Numbered from the stretch's first letter, positions 42,645-52,399 are shown. The stretch: 64,000 bases of DNA from Rathayibacter sp. SW19 (GCF_030866825.1 NZ_CP133020.1:1736001-1800000); one strand, 5' to 3'. The notes: generated by a model from the sequence alone, not told the origin. Numbers and translations: made by a program.

Positions 42645-42992
42645 ATGCTGTTGCGGCATGCGATCGGATCCGCTTTGCGCAGGTTGCGGCTGCAGCGCGG
42701 CCTGACGCTCCGCCAGCTCTCGGAGCGATCGCGCGTGTCGCTTCCCTATCTGTCCGAGATCGAGCGCGGCCGCAAAGAGGCATCCAGCGAGATTCTGTCG
42801 ACGATTTGCCTGGTGCTCGGGATTTCCGTGCCCGACCTGCTCCGGGCCACGGACGCCGAATACCTCTCCGCCGTTGAAGCGGCACCGAAGGTTCTGGATC
42901 TGACTACCCGATTCGGGGTGGGTTCGCCGATTGCGAGTGGAGAGCCCGCCGGGGAGACGGTGCGCCACCAGGCGGTCTTGCTGGCCGCCTGA
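42645..42992 (+). CDS. XRE family regulator, ClgR-like
   Basis: A 115-residue DNA-binding protein with one helix-turn-helix (about residues 18-45: LTLRQLSERSRVSLPYLSEI followed by ERGRKEASSEIL). That block is the hallmark of ClgR, the actinobacterial activator of clp protease genes, but the gene is not in the usual cinA-pgsA context, so the name is not applied. ATG 42645 has AAGGA at 42632-42636; an ATG nine codons upstream lacks one. It converges with the second gabT-type gene with 11 bases between them. Confidence 0.72.
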   Translation: MLLRHAIGSALRRLRLQRGLTLRQLSERSRVSLPYLSEIERGRKEASSEILSTICLVLGISVPDLLRATDAEYLSAVEAAPKVLDLTTRFGVGSPIASGEPAGETVRHQAVLLAA

Positions 42993-43003
42993 GCGCAGTC
43001 CCG

Positions 43004-44335
43004 TCAGCCGAGTACGGCGAGCGTCTCCTCGATCACCGTCGCCGCGTCGTCGATGAGATCTTCGCTGATCACAACTGACGGCAGCATGCGCAGCACGCTG
43101 TCCCAGCTGCCGGAATCGAGCACGATCACCCCATGAGCGCTCGCATGCGCGATCACAGCGCTGAGCGCTTCCGGGTTCGGCTTGCGGGTGCCCGGGTGAA
43201 CGAGTTCGACGCCGAACATCGCACCCTTTCCGCGTACCTCACCGACGACACCGAACCGCTGCGCCCAGTCACCAATCCGAGCATTCAGGGCGCGTTCGAC
43301 ACGCTGCGCCTCCTCGAGCAGGTTCTCGTTTTCGAACACGTCGAACACGGCAAGAGCGGCAGCGGTGGAGACCGGATTACCACCGAACGTTCCGCCGATA
43401 CCACCGGGCTGCACGGCATCCATGATCTCGGCCCGGCCAGTGACGGCGGCGAGCGGGAAGCCGCCCGCGATACCTTTTGCGGTCAGCACGATGTCGGGAA
43501 CCACGCCGAAATGCTCGATCGAATACCAGCGACCTGTGCGGCCCATGCCTGCCTGAATCTCATCTGCGACGAACACGATGCCGTTCGCCGTGCAGAACTC
43601 ACGCATCCGGGTGAAGTAGCCGTCCGCAGGAATGTTGATGCCGCCATCACCCTGGATCGGTTCTGCGAAGAATGCCGCCACGTCTTCCGCGCCAATGTGC
43701 GTTGTGATGTAATCGATCGTGCGTTCGGCCGCTTCCTCCCCGGATAGACCGTCGCGGAACGGGTAACTGACCGGCACGCTGTACAGGTCTCCTGGCAGCG
43801 GGCCCATGCCGCTTCGCTCGGGCCATGGCCGATAGGTCATCGCCATCGTCAGGTTGGTACGACCGTGAAAGGCGTGGTCGAGGCTGAGGATCACCCGCCG
43901 CCCGGTGTACTTTCGGGTGATCTTGACCGCGTTTTCTACGGCCTCGGACCCCGAGTTCACCAAAATGGAATGCTTCTCGAAGTCACCCGGCGTGATCGCC
44001 GCAAGCTTTTCGGCCACCCGCACATAGTTTTCGTATGGCGTCACGGTGAACAGGGTGTGGGTGAGCTTGCCGGCTTGCTCGGCCGCTGCCGCCGCGATCG
44101 CGGGGTGAGCATGCCCGATGGTCGTCACGCCGATACCGGAACCGAGATCGATCAACCGATTTCCGTCGACGTCGACCAGCACTGCGCCTGACGCGTGATC
44201 CATGTAGATGTTCGCGAGGGTTCCCGCTCCGCGAGAGACGCTGGCGAGGCGCCGCTGCTGCAATTCGAGCGAGCGCGGCCCTGGCAGCTCGGTTACGAGG
44301 CGGCGGCTTTGAGGTACGGAGAAATCACGGGACAT
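43004..44335 (-). CDS. Second 4-aminobutyrate aminotransferase paralogue
   Basis: A 443-residue PLP enzyme very similar in layout to the gabT product at 38609-40012: SGSEAVENAVKITRKYTGR, DEIQAGMGRTGRWY and TAKGIAGGFPLAAVTGR with the Schiff-base Lys. It lacks the Thr/Ala-rich N-terminal tail. Substrate may be GABA or a related omega-amino acid (for example 5-aminovalerate). The frame extends 44 codons further upstream, but ATG 44335 (MSRDFSVPQSRR) is where the family sequence begins. Confidence 0.85.
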   Translation of the reverse strand: MSRDFSVPQSRRLVTELPGPRSLELQQRRLASVSRGAGTLANIYMDHASGAVLVDVDGNRLIDLGSGIGVTTIGHAHPAIAAAAAEQAGKLTHTLFTVTPYENYVRVAEKLAAITPGDFEKHSILVNSGSEAVENAVKITRKYTGRRVILSLDHAFHGRTNLTMAMTYRPWPERSGMGPLPGDLYSVPVSYPFRDGLSGEEAAERTIDYITTHIGAEDVAAFFAEPIQGDGGINIPADGYFTRMREFCTANGIVFVADEIQAGMGRTGRWYSIEHFGVVPDIVLTAKGIAGGFPLAAVTGRAEIMDAVQPGGIGGTFGGNPVSTAAALAVFDVFENENLLEEAQRVERALNARIGDWAQRFGVVGEVRGKGAMFGVELVHPGTRKPNPEALSAVIAHASAHGVIVLDSGSWDSVLRMLPSVVISEDLIDDAATVIEETLAVLG

Positions 44336-44454
44336 GTCGACAATGTTAGGCTTCGCTCGTTTCCATCTTGTGACGTGCCTATCGGCGGTCTCCCAGCACA
44401 GACAAATCCCGATCAGGCAGACTGGGTGCCCTTGCCCCAAAGAAAGCGATCTTC

Positions 44455-45405
44455 GTGCGTAAATCACTTCCCCTTGTCATTTTGGCTGCGTCTGCGCTCT
44501 TGCTGAGCGGATGCACCGCGGCCGGCAACTCAGCATCCGCTAATTGCAAGGGCGTCGCGTCCGGTTCCGTCTCGGACTCCGTGAAGGTCAGTGGCAAGCT
44601 CGGTGCCGAACCGAAGGTGAGCTTCAAGGAGCCTCTCACAGCGAAGACGACCGAACGCTCGTACATCACGACCGGCTCGGGTGCCGTCGCGACGAAGTCG
44701 ACGACCGTCGACGTCGCGTTGGTCGCGTACAACGGCTCAACCGGCAAGGAGCTGACCACCAACGGCTACGGCACGAGCGCGAAGATCCCGATCACTGTCG
44801 GAGATGCGACGTTGATTCCGGTACTGAGCCAGGTCGTCAACTGCGCGCCGGTCGGGTCCCGTGTCGTGGCGACGTCGCCTGTTAAGACTGCGTTCGGCTC
44901 GGCAGATCCATCCAGCCTCGGCCTCAAGGCCACCGACACGATCGTGTTCGTGGCTGACATCGTCGACATGATGCCGGCAAAGGCCAATGGCAAGGACCAG
45001 AAGCCGCAGGCCGGCTTCCCGACCGTGAAGCTTGCAACGTCCGGCAAGCCGACTGTCACAATCCCCAAGTCGACGCCGCCGACCGAGACCAAGGTCGAGG
45101 TGCTCAAGAAGGGCTCCGGCGAAACGGTCAAGGCCGGCGACACTGTGACCGTGCAGTATCAGGGCACGAACTGGAGCACGAGCAAGGTCTTCGACCAGAG
45201 CTGGGGCAAGGCGCCTGCCACCTTCTCTACGACCGGTGTGATCAAGGGCTTTGCCACCGGCCTCGTTGGGCAGACGGTGGGTTCACAGGTCGTCATCGTG
45301 ATCCCGCCGGCAGACGGCTATGGCGCGGCAGGCCAGCCGAGCGCAGGCATCAAGGGCACTGACACGCTTGTCTTCGTCATCGACATCCTGAAGACCACCA
45401 GGTAG
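44455..45405 (+). CDS. FKBP-type peptidyl-prolyl isomerase lipoprotein
   Basis: A 316-residue envelope lipoprotein: signal peptide with lipobox LLSGC (Cys20), a less conserved FKBP-like first half (residues about 50-170, ending DTIVFVADIVDM) and a clear FKBP domain in the last 110 residues with GDTVTVQYQG, VIKGFATGLVGQTVGSQVVI and PADGYG. It likely assists folding of exported proteins. The first half resembles an FKBP copy with poorer active-site matches. GTG start with no strong ribosome binding site. A palindromic element follows the stop. Confidence 0.87.
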   Translation: MRKSLPLVILAASALLLSGCTAAGNSASANCKGVASGSVSDSVKVSGKLGAEPKVSFKEPLTAKTTERSYITTGSGAVATKSTTVDVALVAYNGSTGKELTTNGYGTSAKIPITVGDATLIPVLSQVVNCAPVGSRVVATSPVKTAFGSADPSSLGLKATDTIVFVADIVDMMPAKANGKDQKPQAGFPTVKLATSGKPTVTIPKSTPPTETKVEVLKKGSGETVKAGDTVTVQYQGTNWSTSKVFDQSWGKAPATFSTTGVIKGFATGLVGQTVGSQVVIVIPPADGYGAAGQPSAGIKGTDTLVFVIDILKTTR

Positions 45406-45414
45406 GCGGCGGCC

Positions 45415-45506
45415 TGGTGGTCGAGTAGCGCGGGAGCGCAGCGAGCACGCGTATCGAGACCCCGTACGCAGGTCTCGATAGGCTCGCTGGCGCTCGCTAC
45501 TCGACA
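45415..45506. repeat. Palindromic intergenic element, single unit
   Basis: Left arm 45415-45461 (TGGTCGAGTAGC...GTATCGAGACC) and right arm 45471-45506 (GGTCTCGATAG...CTACTCGAC) form an imperfect inverted repeat with a nine-base centre. The same core recurs at 49114-49328 and 54594-54983. It lies between the FKBP stop and the dxr promoter and may act as a transcript hairpin. Confidence 0.85.
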
Positions 45507-45520
45507 GCGGCTGCCGTCGA

Positions 45521-45526
45521 TACGAT
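45521..45526 (+). promoter_or_regulatory. -10 box of leaderless dxr promoter
   Basis: TACGAT lies six bases before the dxr ATG, and there is no ribosome binding site. The promoter sits directly after the palindromic element. Confidence 0.5.
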
Positions 45527-45532
45527 GGCCGC

Positions 45533-46612
45533 ATGCGCAAAGTAGTCATTCTGGGCTCGACAGGTTCGATCGGCACACAGGCGCTCGACGTTATCCGTTC
45601 GCATCCGCAACGATTCGATGTCGTCGGGTTGGCTGCAGGCAGCAATCGGGAGGCTCTCCAGGCGCAGGCCGCCGAGTTTCACGTCGACGACACAGCGCTC
45701 GGGGTCGACGAGGCCGAACAACTCGTGCGCGACGTTGACGCGGACATTGTTCTGAACGGCATCACCGGGTCCGTCGGGCTGTGGCCGACGCTGGCTGCGC
45801 TTGAAGCGGGGCGCACTCTCGCCCTGGCCAACAAGGAGTCGCTGATCGTCGGTGGCGAGCTGGTGACCTCGCTGGCAGAGCCGGGCCAGATCGTGCCTGT
45901 GGACTCTGAGCATTCTGCGATCGCACAGGCGCTGCGATCCGGGCAGCCGCGAGAGGTGGGCAGGCTCGTGCTGACGGCATCCGGTGGCCCGTTCAGAGGG
46001 CGCACCCGCGAGTCGCTCGCGAACGTAACGCCGCAGGAGGCGCTGGCGCACCCGACCTGGGACATGGGGCTGATGGTCACGACCAACTCGTCGACACTCG
46101 TCAACAAGGGGCTCGAGGTGATCGAGGCGCACCTGCTCTTCGACGTGCCGTATGAGCGCATCGACGTGGTCGTGCATCCGCAGTCGATTGTGCACTCGAT
46201 GGTCGAATTCTTCGACGGGTCGACGATCGCTCAGGCCTCGCCGCCCGACATGCGATTGCCGATCTCACTTGCTCTCGACTGGCCGAACCGCGTTTCCGGC
46301 GTCGGTCGTCCGTTGGATTGGACGGCGGCCCAGACCTGGACGTTCGAACCGTTGGATAACGAAACGTTCCCTGCGGTTCGGCTGGCGAAGCAGGCCGGGC
46401 AGGCCGGAGGCACGTACCCGGCTGTCTTCAACGCCGCGAACGAGCAAGCGGTGCTCGCGTTCCACGCAGGAAGCATCGGCTACCTGGACATCGTGTCAAT
46501 CATTGAGCGGGTCGTCGACGTTCACGAGCCGGCGGACGAACTGAGTCGGTCCTCGCTGGCCGAGGCCGAGCGCTGGGCGCGCGCGAAGGCCGACCTGTTG
46601 GTCGCGCACTAG
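45533..46612 (+). CDS. dxr: 1-deoxy-D-xylulose 5-phosphate reductoisomerase
   Basis: A 359-residue enzyme converting DXP to MEP with NADPH, the committed step of non-mevalonate isoprenoid synthesis. The N-terminal [16 protein letters not shown] binds [15 protein letters not shown] and [11 protein letters not shown] contribute metal and substrate contacts, and [20 protein letters not shown] is the conserved catalytic-domain block. Length is slightly short for the family but complete. It is followed, as in many actinobacteria, by an M50 protease and ispG, though here extra genes intervene. Confidence 0.96.
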   Translation: MRKVVILGSTGSIGTQALDVIRSHPQRFDVVGLAAGSNREALQAQAAEFHVDDTALGVDEAEQLVRDVDADIVLNGITGSVGLWPTLAALEAGRTLALANKESLIVGGELVTSLAEPGQIVPVDSEHSAIAQALRSGQPREVGRLVLTASGGPFRGRTRESLANVTPQEALAHPTWDMGLMVTTNSSTLVNKGLEVIEAHLLFDVPYERIDVVVHPQSIVHSMVEFFDGSTIAQASPPDMRLPISLALDWPNRVSGVGRPLDWTAAQTWTFEPLDNETFPAVRLAKQAGQAGGTYPAVFNAANEQAVLAFHAGSIGYLDIVSIIERVVDVHEPADELSRSSLAEAERWARAKADLLVAH

Positions 46613-46620
46613 CGCGCCCG

Positions 46621-46695
46621 GGTGTCCGCTACGGCGCTGCCGGCTCCGGCGCTGTCGGCTCCGGCGCTGTCGGCTACGGCGCTGTCCGCTACGGG
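46621..46695. repeat. Five-copy 15-base tandem repeat between dxr and DsbA-like gene
   Basis: Five units of the type GCTGTCGGCTCCGGC fill the space between the convergent dxr and DsbA-like genes and include the stop codon and last codon of the latter. No coding role is apparent. Confidence 0.88.
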
Positions 46696-47612
46696 GTCGG
46701 CGTTCCGGTCGGTGTGGGAGTTGACGTCGACGCGCCCGACTGGCTGGTCATCAATCCGTTGACGAACGTGGCGAACGCTGTCGCGTCGCTGACCGAACCC
46801 GGGTACTTGACACCGTTGACGATCACTGTCGGCGTGCCGGATACGGACTTTTCAGTTGAGTTGGCAAGTGGCTTCGTCAGCGCCCGCGTGGTCGATGCCG
46901 AGACCCACGCCGAGAACGTCCCGTCGTTGACGCACTTCTCGATTGTCGATCCGGTTGCGCCGACGCCCTGCAGGATCGAGATCAGTTTCGAATTCGGCAA
47001 GCCGGTGCCGCCTTCCTTCGGCTGGTCTTTGAACAGCGCGGTATTCATCGCGAAGTAGACGCTCGGCTTGTAATTGGCGACGCAGGCCGCAGCGTTCGCG
47101 GCACGCGAGGAGTATTTCGTGCCGCTGGAGGAGGAATCGAGCATGGCAATCGGATGAATCTCCAGTGTCGCCAGGTTGTTGTCGAGCCAGGTTCCGAGCT
47201 GACTGGCGTTGGCCGCTTCGAACTCTTGGCAGTACGGGCACTGATAGTCGAGGTATACCGTGACGTGGGCCTTGCCGTCCTTCAGGTCCTGCGTGGTCGG
47301 GACCGGCTTTTCGCCCGACGCGAGAGCGGGCGTCGCCACCGCCGATGTTGTGCTGGTCAGCACGATTCCGTCGCTGACCATGTTCTTCGGGCCGGGTCCG
47401 GCGGGCTGCACCGCATTGACGACCACGAATCCCGCGACGGCAAGTCCGACCAGTACGACCGCAGCGATCCCGCCCTGCAGATACCACTTGCGACGGCGGG
47501 CCCGGACACGCGCCTGTTCACGTGCGATGCGCGCCTGCTCGCGCGCGATCGCCTGACGCTCCTTCTTGGTTGGGCCGTTTGCGCCTCTGCCAGTTCCCAC
47601 GGGGTGCTGCAC
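46689..47612 (-). CDS. DsbA-family thiol-disulfide oxidoreductase, membrane-anchored
   Basis: A 307-residue protein: cytoplasmic basic tail with Arg/Ala/Gln repeats (residues 15-42), one membrane helix (about 44-66), then an extracellular thioredoxin-like domain with the CPYC active site (YLDYQCPYCQEF, near residue 125) and the cis-Pro loop SGTPTVIVNG. It most likely oxidises or isomerises disulfides in exported proteins. The C-terminus is a Thr/Pro-rich tail. It diverges from the M50 protease gene. Confidence 0.88.
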   Translation of the reverse strand: MQHPVGTGRGANGPTKKERQAIAREQARIAREQARVRARRRKWYLQGGIAAVVLVGLAVAGFVVVNAVQPAGPGPKNMVSDGIVLTSTTSAVATPALASGEKPVPTTQDLKDGKAHVTVYLDYQCPYCQEFEAANASQLGTWLDNNLATLEIHPIAMLDSSSSGTKYSSRAANAAACVANYKPSVYFAMNTALFKDQPKEGGTGLPNSKLISILQGVGATGSTIEKCVNDGTFSAWVSASTTRALTKPLANSTEKSVSGTPTVIVNGVKYPGSVSDATAFATFVNGLMTSQSGASTSTPTPTGTPTP

Positions 47613-47666
47613 TCCTCGAGTTGTCGTCGTGCGTATTTGATTTCAGAAGCACGCTACCCCGGTATC

Positions 47667-47692
47667 TTATGGGTTCTCTTGTTATGGGTTCT
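47667..47692. repeat. Short direct repeat with 15-base period
   Basis: TTATGGGTTCT occurs at 47667-47677 and 47682-47692 in the divergent region between the DsbA-like and M50 protease genes. It may be a regulator binding pair or another small tandem duplication. Confidence 0.6.
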
Positions 47693-47767
47693 GTGTGAGA
47701 TCACCGGGTAAGAGGCATGCATCCACCGCACGGGCTGATTCTGGGCATCCTTGCAGTGCACGACTTG

Positions 47768-47773
47768 TAGCCT
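47768..47773 (+). promoter_or_regulatory. -10 box of leaderless M50 protease promoter
   Basis: TAGCCT six bases before the GTG at 47780, with no ribosome binding site; supports this GTG as the start. Confidence 0.45.
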
Positions 47774-47779
47774 TGCCCT

Positions 47780-49108
47780 GTGGATTCCGTACTTCTGTTC
47801 GTGCTCGGCGTTGTGATCTTCGTGATCGGGCTCGCCGTCTCGATCGCGTTGCATGAACTCGGCCACCTCAGTTTCGCGAAGCTCTTCGGCGTCAAGGTGA
47901 CGCAGTACATGATCGGCTTCGGCAAGACGCTGTTCTCGTTTCGCCGGGGTGAGACGGAGTATGGCGTCAAGGCAATCCCGCTCGGCGGCTACATTGCGAT
48001 GATCGGAATGTTCCCTCCGAAGCATCCGGGGGAGAAGGCGAGGAACGCGAGTACCGGCTTCTACAACCAGATCGTGCAGGATGCGCGCACGGCGAGCGCC
48101 GAAACCGTCGCGGATGGCGAGGACGATCGCGCCTTCTATCGGCTCGCCCCCTGGAAGCGGATCATCATCATGTTCGCCGGGCCGTTCATGAATCTCGTGA
48201 TCGCGGTGGTGCTGTTCGGCGTGATCGTCAGCGGTATCGGGGTGCAGCAGTACAGCACGACGGTCTCGAGCGTGTCGCAGTGTGTTCTGCCTGCGACCAG
48301 TTCGCGGCAGACCTGCGATGCGTCGGACCCTCAGTCGCCTGCTGCGGCAGCGGGCATCCGCGCCGGTGACAAGGTCATCTCGTTCGGTGGCAAAGCAGTG
48401 ACCAGCTGGACCCAGATGAGTGAGCTGATCAAGGCCGCGCCGTCGAAGACGACCGCGCTCGTGGTCGAGCGGAACGGCAAGCGCGTCACACTCGAAGTCA
48501 CGCCCACGCCGAGCACCCAGTACGTCTACGATAGCCAAGGCAACATCACGAAGAACGCGGCGGGCAAGGCAATCACTCAAGACGTCGGAGTCGTGGGCAT
48601 CAGCCCCGGCACCGAGCTTGTGCAGCAGCCGATCGGCACCGCGTTCACAGCCGCCGGGGACAACATCGCAGCCGTCACCAAAATCGTGATCGACCTGCCG
48701 CAGCGGATGGTCGGCGTCTGGAATGCCGCGTTCGGCCCATCGCAACGCGCGGCAGACAGCCCTGTCGGCATCGTCGGTGTCGGCCGGATGGCCGGGGACA
48801 TCGCCAGCAGTAGTGTGATCCCGGTCATCGGCAAGGTGCAGACGATGCTCAGCCTGCTCGCGTCGCTGAACATCGCGTTGTTCGTGATGAACATGATCCC
48901 GCTGCTGCCGTTGGACGGCGGTCACATCTTGGGTGCCGCGTGGGAGTGGATCAAGCGGGCGTGGGCGAAGATCTTCCGCCGCAAAGAGCCGCACCCAGTC
49001 GACATGGCCCGTTGGATGCCCGTCACCTTCGTTGTCGTTGTCGTGCTGGGCGCAATGAGCGTGCTGCTCGCCTACGCAGACATCGTGAAACCGATCACCC
49101 TCGGCTGA
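47780..49108 (+). CDS. M50 family site-2 protease (Rip1/RseP-like)
   Basis: A 442-residue intramembrane zinc protease that cuts membrane-bound anti-sigma factors or similar clients. HELGH (His25, Glu26, His29) lies in the first helix and the second zinc-ligand motif NMIPLLPLDGGH in the third. A PDZ domain sits between them (AAAAGIRAGDKVISFGGKAV, then a beta-rich region to about residue 270). It sits downstream of dxr as in mycobacteria, where Rip1 has this context. Three tandem copies of a palindromic-element arm follow the stop. Confidence 0.93.
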   Translation: MDSVLLFVLGVVIFVIGLAVSIALHELGHLSFAKLFGVKVTQYMIGFGKTLFSFRRGETEYGVKAIPLGGYIAMIGMFPPKHPGEKARNASTGFYNQIVQDARTASAETVADGEDDRAFYRLAPWKRIIIMFAGPFMNLVIAVVLFGVIVSGIGVQQYSTTVSSVSQCVLPATSSRQTCDASDPQSPAAAAGIRAGDKVISFGGKAVTSWTQMSELIKAAPSKTTALVVERNGKRVTLEVTPTPSTQYVYDSQGNITKNAAGKAITQDVGVVGISPGTELVQQPIGTAFTAAGDNIAAVTKIVIDLPQRMVGVWNAAFGPSQRAADSPVGIVGVGRMAGDIASSSVIPVIGKVQTMLSLLASLNIALFVMNMIPLLPLDGGHILGAAWEWIKRAWAKIFRRKEPHPVDMARWMPVTFVVVVVLGAMSVLLAYADIVKPITLG

Positions 49109-49113
49109 CCGTC

Positions 49114-49328
49114 GCTGGTTGAGGAGCGCACGAGCGTAGCGAGTACGCACCCTGTTGGTCGAGGAGTGCACGAGCGCAGCAAGTACGCGCCCTGTTGGTC
49201 GAGTAGCGCACGAGCGCAGCGAGTACGCGTATCGAGACCCCCAACGCCGGCGTATCGGGCCTCGATATGTCTGCTCGCCCTTCGTCTTCGCTCAGGGACC
49301 GAAAACTCGCGGACTACTCGACCACCGG
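49114..49328. repeat. Composite palindromic element with triplicated left arm
   Basis: Three tandem copies of the left arm (about 49114-49147, 49148-49187 and 49188-49240, core GGTCGAG(T/G)AG...GAGTACGC) are followed by one right arm (about 49255-49328, ending CTACTCGACCACCG). It fills the gap between the convergent M50 protease and thiolase genes and belongs to the same family as 45415-45506 and 54594-54983. Confidence 0.85.
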
Positions 49329-49329
49329 G

Positions 49330-50514
49330 TCAACGGGAAAGCAGCAGGGCGTCTCCCTGACCGCCACCGCCGCACAGCGCGACCGCCGCCCGGCCGGTTC
49401 CTCGGCGGGACAGCTCGAGCGCGGCGTGCAGCGCAAGGCGCGCCCCGGATGCCCCGATCGGGTGCCCGAGCGCAATCGCCCCGCCATGGACGTTCACCTT
49501 CGCCTGATCGATTCCGAGCTCCCGTGCCGACCACAGCGACACTGCCGCGAACGCCTCGTTGATCTCGACGAAGTCCAGCTCTGATGCGCCCCACCCCGCG
49601 CGCTTGAGCGCGGCGCTGATGGCGTTCGACGGCTGCGAGTGCAGCGAATTGTCCGGGCCAGCGACGGAACCGGACGCGCCGACGACTGCGAGGTAGGCGA
49701 GCCCGTGCGCATCCGCCCACGTTTTGCTCGTCACGACGAGCGCGCTCGCACCGTCACTGAGCGGCGAGGAGTTGCCTGCGGTGATCGTGCCGTCGACGGT
49801 GAACGCGGGCCGAAGTCCTGCCAGAGTCTCGACAGTGCTGTCGCCGCGCACGCCTTCGTCGTGTGTGATCACCAGCGGCTCGCCCTTGCGTTGCGGTACC
49901 GAAACCGGAACGATCTCGTGCTCGAACACGCCTGCCGAGGCGGCCGCAGCGGCCCGCTGATGCGAGGCTGCGGCGATCTCATCCTGCTCGCGCCGCCCGA
50001 TCCCGAGCGTCGTGTTGCGGTGTTCGGTCGACTCGCCCATCGAGAGCCCGTCGAACGCGTCGGAGAGCCCGTCGTATGCAGCATGATCGATCGCGGTGAA
50101 GCTGCCGTACGACCAGCCGCGACGCGACCCCGGCAGCAGGTGCGGCGCCTGTGTCATCGACTCCTGGCCGCCGGCGACAACAACATCCGCTTCGCCGAGG
50201 CGGATCAGCCGCGCTGCATCCACCACGGCTTGCAGGCCCGACAGGCACACCTTGTTGAGCGTCATCGAGTTGACCGTCCACGGGATGCCCGCGCCGATCG
50301 CGCTCTGCCGGGCGGGATTCTGCCCGGCTCCCGCCTGCAGCACCTGACCGAGATAGACCGCATCCACCTGGTCAGGGCTGACTCCTGCGGCCTCGAGGGC
50401 ACCACGCACCGCGATCGTGCCCAGTGCGACGGCGCTGAGGGTCGCGAACTGGCCGTTAACGCGTCCCTGCGGCGTTCGTGCCCCGCCGAGGATGACGACA
50501 TCGGTGTCTGTCAT
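49330..50514 (-). CDS. Acetyl-CoA acetyltransferase (thiolase)
   Basis: A 394-residue thiolase that condenses or cleaves acetoacetyl-CoA. The acylated nucleophile Cys90 lies in LNKVCLSG, the catalytic His in [14 protein letters not shown], and the second Cys in [11 protein letters not shown]. It is divergent from a 3-hydroxybutyrate dehydrogenase-like gene, which supports a ketone-body or polyhydroxybutyrate role rather than general beta-oxidation. AAGGAG precedes the ATG. High confidence for enzyme class; direction is inferred. Confidence 0.93.
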   Translation of the reverse strand: MTDTDVVILGGARTPQGRVNGQFATLSAVALGTIAVRGALEAAGVSPDQVDAVYLGQVLQAGAGQNPARQSAIGAGIPWTVNSMTLNKVCLSGLQAVVDAARLIRLGEADVVVAGGQESMTQAPHLLPGSRRGWSYGSFTAIDHAAYDGLSDAFDGLSMGESTEHRNTTLGIGRREQDEIAAASHQRAAAAASAGVFEHEIVPVSVPQRKGEPLVITHDEGVRGDSTVETLAGLRPAFTVDGTITAGNSSPLSDGASALVVTSKTWADAHGLAYLAVVGASGSVAGPDNSLHSQPSNAISAALKRAGWGASELDFVEINEAFAAVSLWSARELGIDQAKVNVHGGAIALGHPIGASGARLALHAALELSRRGTGRAAVALCGGGGQGDALLLSR

Positions 50515-50690
50515 GGTGACTCCTTCTTCTCACAGAATTCATTCGTGCACTCATCGTGCGAGTGCAACTGACCGGGCAACCGGATAGGCTGCGCGAACGG
50601 ACTTCTCTAGCCAGTACTTCTCACTACCCAGTATCTCGCGAGTGCGCACTACACGCGGGGTACCGCAGCCGGTCTGCAAAGGAGCAGCGG

Positions 50691-51467
50691 ATGACCGATC
50701 ACGTTCAGCAGCAACTATCCGGGCGCACCGTGGTGGTCACCGGCGGCGCCAGTGGCATCGGTGAGGCCTGCGCACGCGCGTTCGCTGCGGCCGGTGCTCG
50801 GGTGACGATCGCCGATCTCAACGCGGATGCCGCGACTGCGCTCGCAGACGAACTCGGCGGCACTGCGTGGCCTGTCGATCTCTCCGACACTGCCGCCCTC
50901 GCCGAACTCAGCGGTGACGCTGCCATCGCGAACTGCGACATCCTGGTCAACAATGCCGGGATCCAGCATGTCAGCCCGATCGAAGACTTCGACCCGGCAC
51001 GGTTCTCGCTGATCATCCGGCTGATGCTGGAAGCTCCGTTCCTGCTGATCAGGGCGGCACTACCCGGCATGTACGAGCGTGGCTTCGGTCGCATCATCAA
51101 CATGTCCAGCGTGCACGGGCTGCGCGCATCCGCCTACAAATCGGCCTACGTCGCGGCCAAACACGGTCTGGAAGGGCTTTCAAAGGTGACCGCCTTAGAG
51201 GGTGCACCGCACGGTGTGACAAGCAATTGCATCGAACCGTCGTACGTGCGCACTCCGCTGGTCGAGAAGCAGATCGCGGATCAGGCACGCTTGCACGGCA
51301 TCAGCGAAGACGAGGTCGTGCCCCAGATCATGCTGACGGAGACGGCTATCAAACGCCTGGTCGAACCCCGCGAGGTGGCCAGCCTGGCGCTGTGGCTGGC
51401 CGGCGACGACGCGGGCATGGTGACCGGAGCAAGCTACACAATGGACGGCGGCTGGAGCGCGCGATGA
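50691..51467 (+). CDS. 3-hydroxybutyrate dehydrogenase-like short-chain dehydrogenase
   Basis: A 258-residue SDR oxidoreductase with TGGASGIG (17-24) for NAD binding, NNAG, and the catalytic Ser139-Ser140, Tyr153 and Lys157 (YVAAK). The segments NMSSVHGLRAS, YKSAYVAAKHG and SYVRTPLVEKQI closely follow 3-hydroxybutyrate dehydrogenases, which oxidise 3-hydroxybutyrate to acetoacetate. ATG 50691 has AAAGGAG upstream; the frame runs earlier without family similarity. It overlaps the next hydrolase gene by four bases. Confidence 0.87.
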   Translation: MTDHVQQQLSGRTVVVTGGASGIGEACARAFAAAGARVTIADLNADAATALADELGGTAWPVDLSDTAALAELSGDAAIANCDILVNNAGIQHVSPIEDFDPARFSLIIRLMLEAPFLLIRAALPGMYERGFGRIINMSSVHGLRASAYKSAYVAAKHGLEGLSKVTALEGAPHGVTSNCIEPSYVRTPLVEKQIADQARLHGISEDEVVPQIMLTETAIKRLVEPREVASLALWLAGDDAGMVTGASYTMDGGWSAR

Positions 51468-52399
51468 ACGACTATCAAGAATTCCGGGTGCCCGCCGTAG
51501 GCACTGAACAAACCGGCGCTGAGCTGGCCGGCGGGCAGTGGCATTCCAACGCGTCAGGAGTGCCGCTGCTCGCCATCCACGGCATCACCGCGTCGCATCA
51601 GTCGTGGCGCACCCTCGCACGTGCTCTGCCGGATGTGCGTGTGGTCGCCCCCGACTTGCGCGGCCGCGGCCGCAGCAATCGGCTTCCGGCACCGTGGGGG
51701 ATGCGTGACCACGCGGATGACGCCGCTCGCGTTCTCGACGCACTCGGCATCGAACGCGCGGTCGTCGTCGGGCACTCGATGGGAGGCTTCGTCGCAGTGC
51801 GGCTGGCCGACCAGCATCCGGACCGAATCGCATCCGTCGTGCTGATCGACGGAGGGCTGCCGCTGGCGGGCCCGGATGCCTCGGGCCCGGATGCACCGGC
51901 CGCGGATGCAACGCCGACGCTCGAGCAGGCGATCGCGCTGCTCGGGCCCGCAGCGCAGCGGCTCACGATGAGTTACCCGAGTCGTGATGCGTACGCCGAC
52001 TTCTGGCGTGCGCATCCGGCGTTCGGCGACTGGAACGACGACATCGCGGCCTACATCGACTACGACCTCGAACCGGACGGCGACACGTTCCGATCCTCGG
52101 CTCGGCTCGAAGCCGTTGCGACCAACATCGTGCAAATGGGGGAGGGCGACGGCTACGCGCAGGCGGTGGCCGCGCTGTCGCCACCACTGGAATTCCTGCA
52201 TTCGCCGCGCGGCCTGCTGAATGAAACGCCGCCGCTCTACCCGGATGATCGGCTGGCCGAATTGGCACGGTTGTTCCCCGCACTTCGCGTGCACGAGGTC
52301 GACGACGTCAACCATTACACGATCCTGATGTCCGAGCACGGCGTTGCGCAGGTGCGGCCCGTGCTGCAGGGCCGTCTCGACGCCGCGAACGCCGTGTGA
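51464..52399 (+). CDS. Alpha/beta hydrolase (first of pair)
   Basis: A 311-residue hydrolase with oxyanion-hole HGITASHQSW, DLRGRGRS, nucleophile Ser in VVGHSMGGF (near residue 105) and catalytic His in DDVNHYTIL. An Asp-Ala-Pro-rich insert near residues 145-160 links the cap. Translational coupling (ATGA overlap) to the 3-hydroxybutyrate dehydrogenase gene suggests it releases hydroxybutyrate from an ester or oligomer, but the substrate is unproven. Confidence 0.8.
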   Translation: MNDYQEFRVPAVGTEQTGAELAGGQWHSNASGVPLLAIHGITASHQSWRTLARALPDVRVVAPDLRGRGRSNRLPAPWGMRDHADDAARVLDALGIERAVVVGHSMGGFVAVRLADQHPDRIASVVLIDGGLPLAGPDASGPDAPAADATPTLEQAIALLGPAAQRLTMSYPSRDAYADFWRAHPAFGDWNDDIAAYIDYDLEPDGDTFRSSARLEAVATNIVQMGEGDGYAQAVAALSPPLEFLHSPRGLLNETPPLYPDDRLAELARLFPALRVHEVDDVNHYTILMSEHGVAQVRPVLQGRLDAANAV

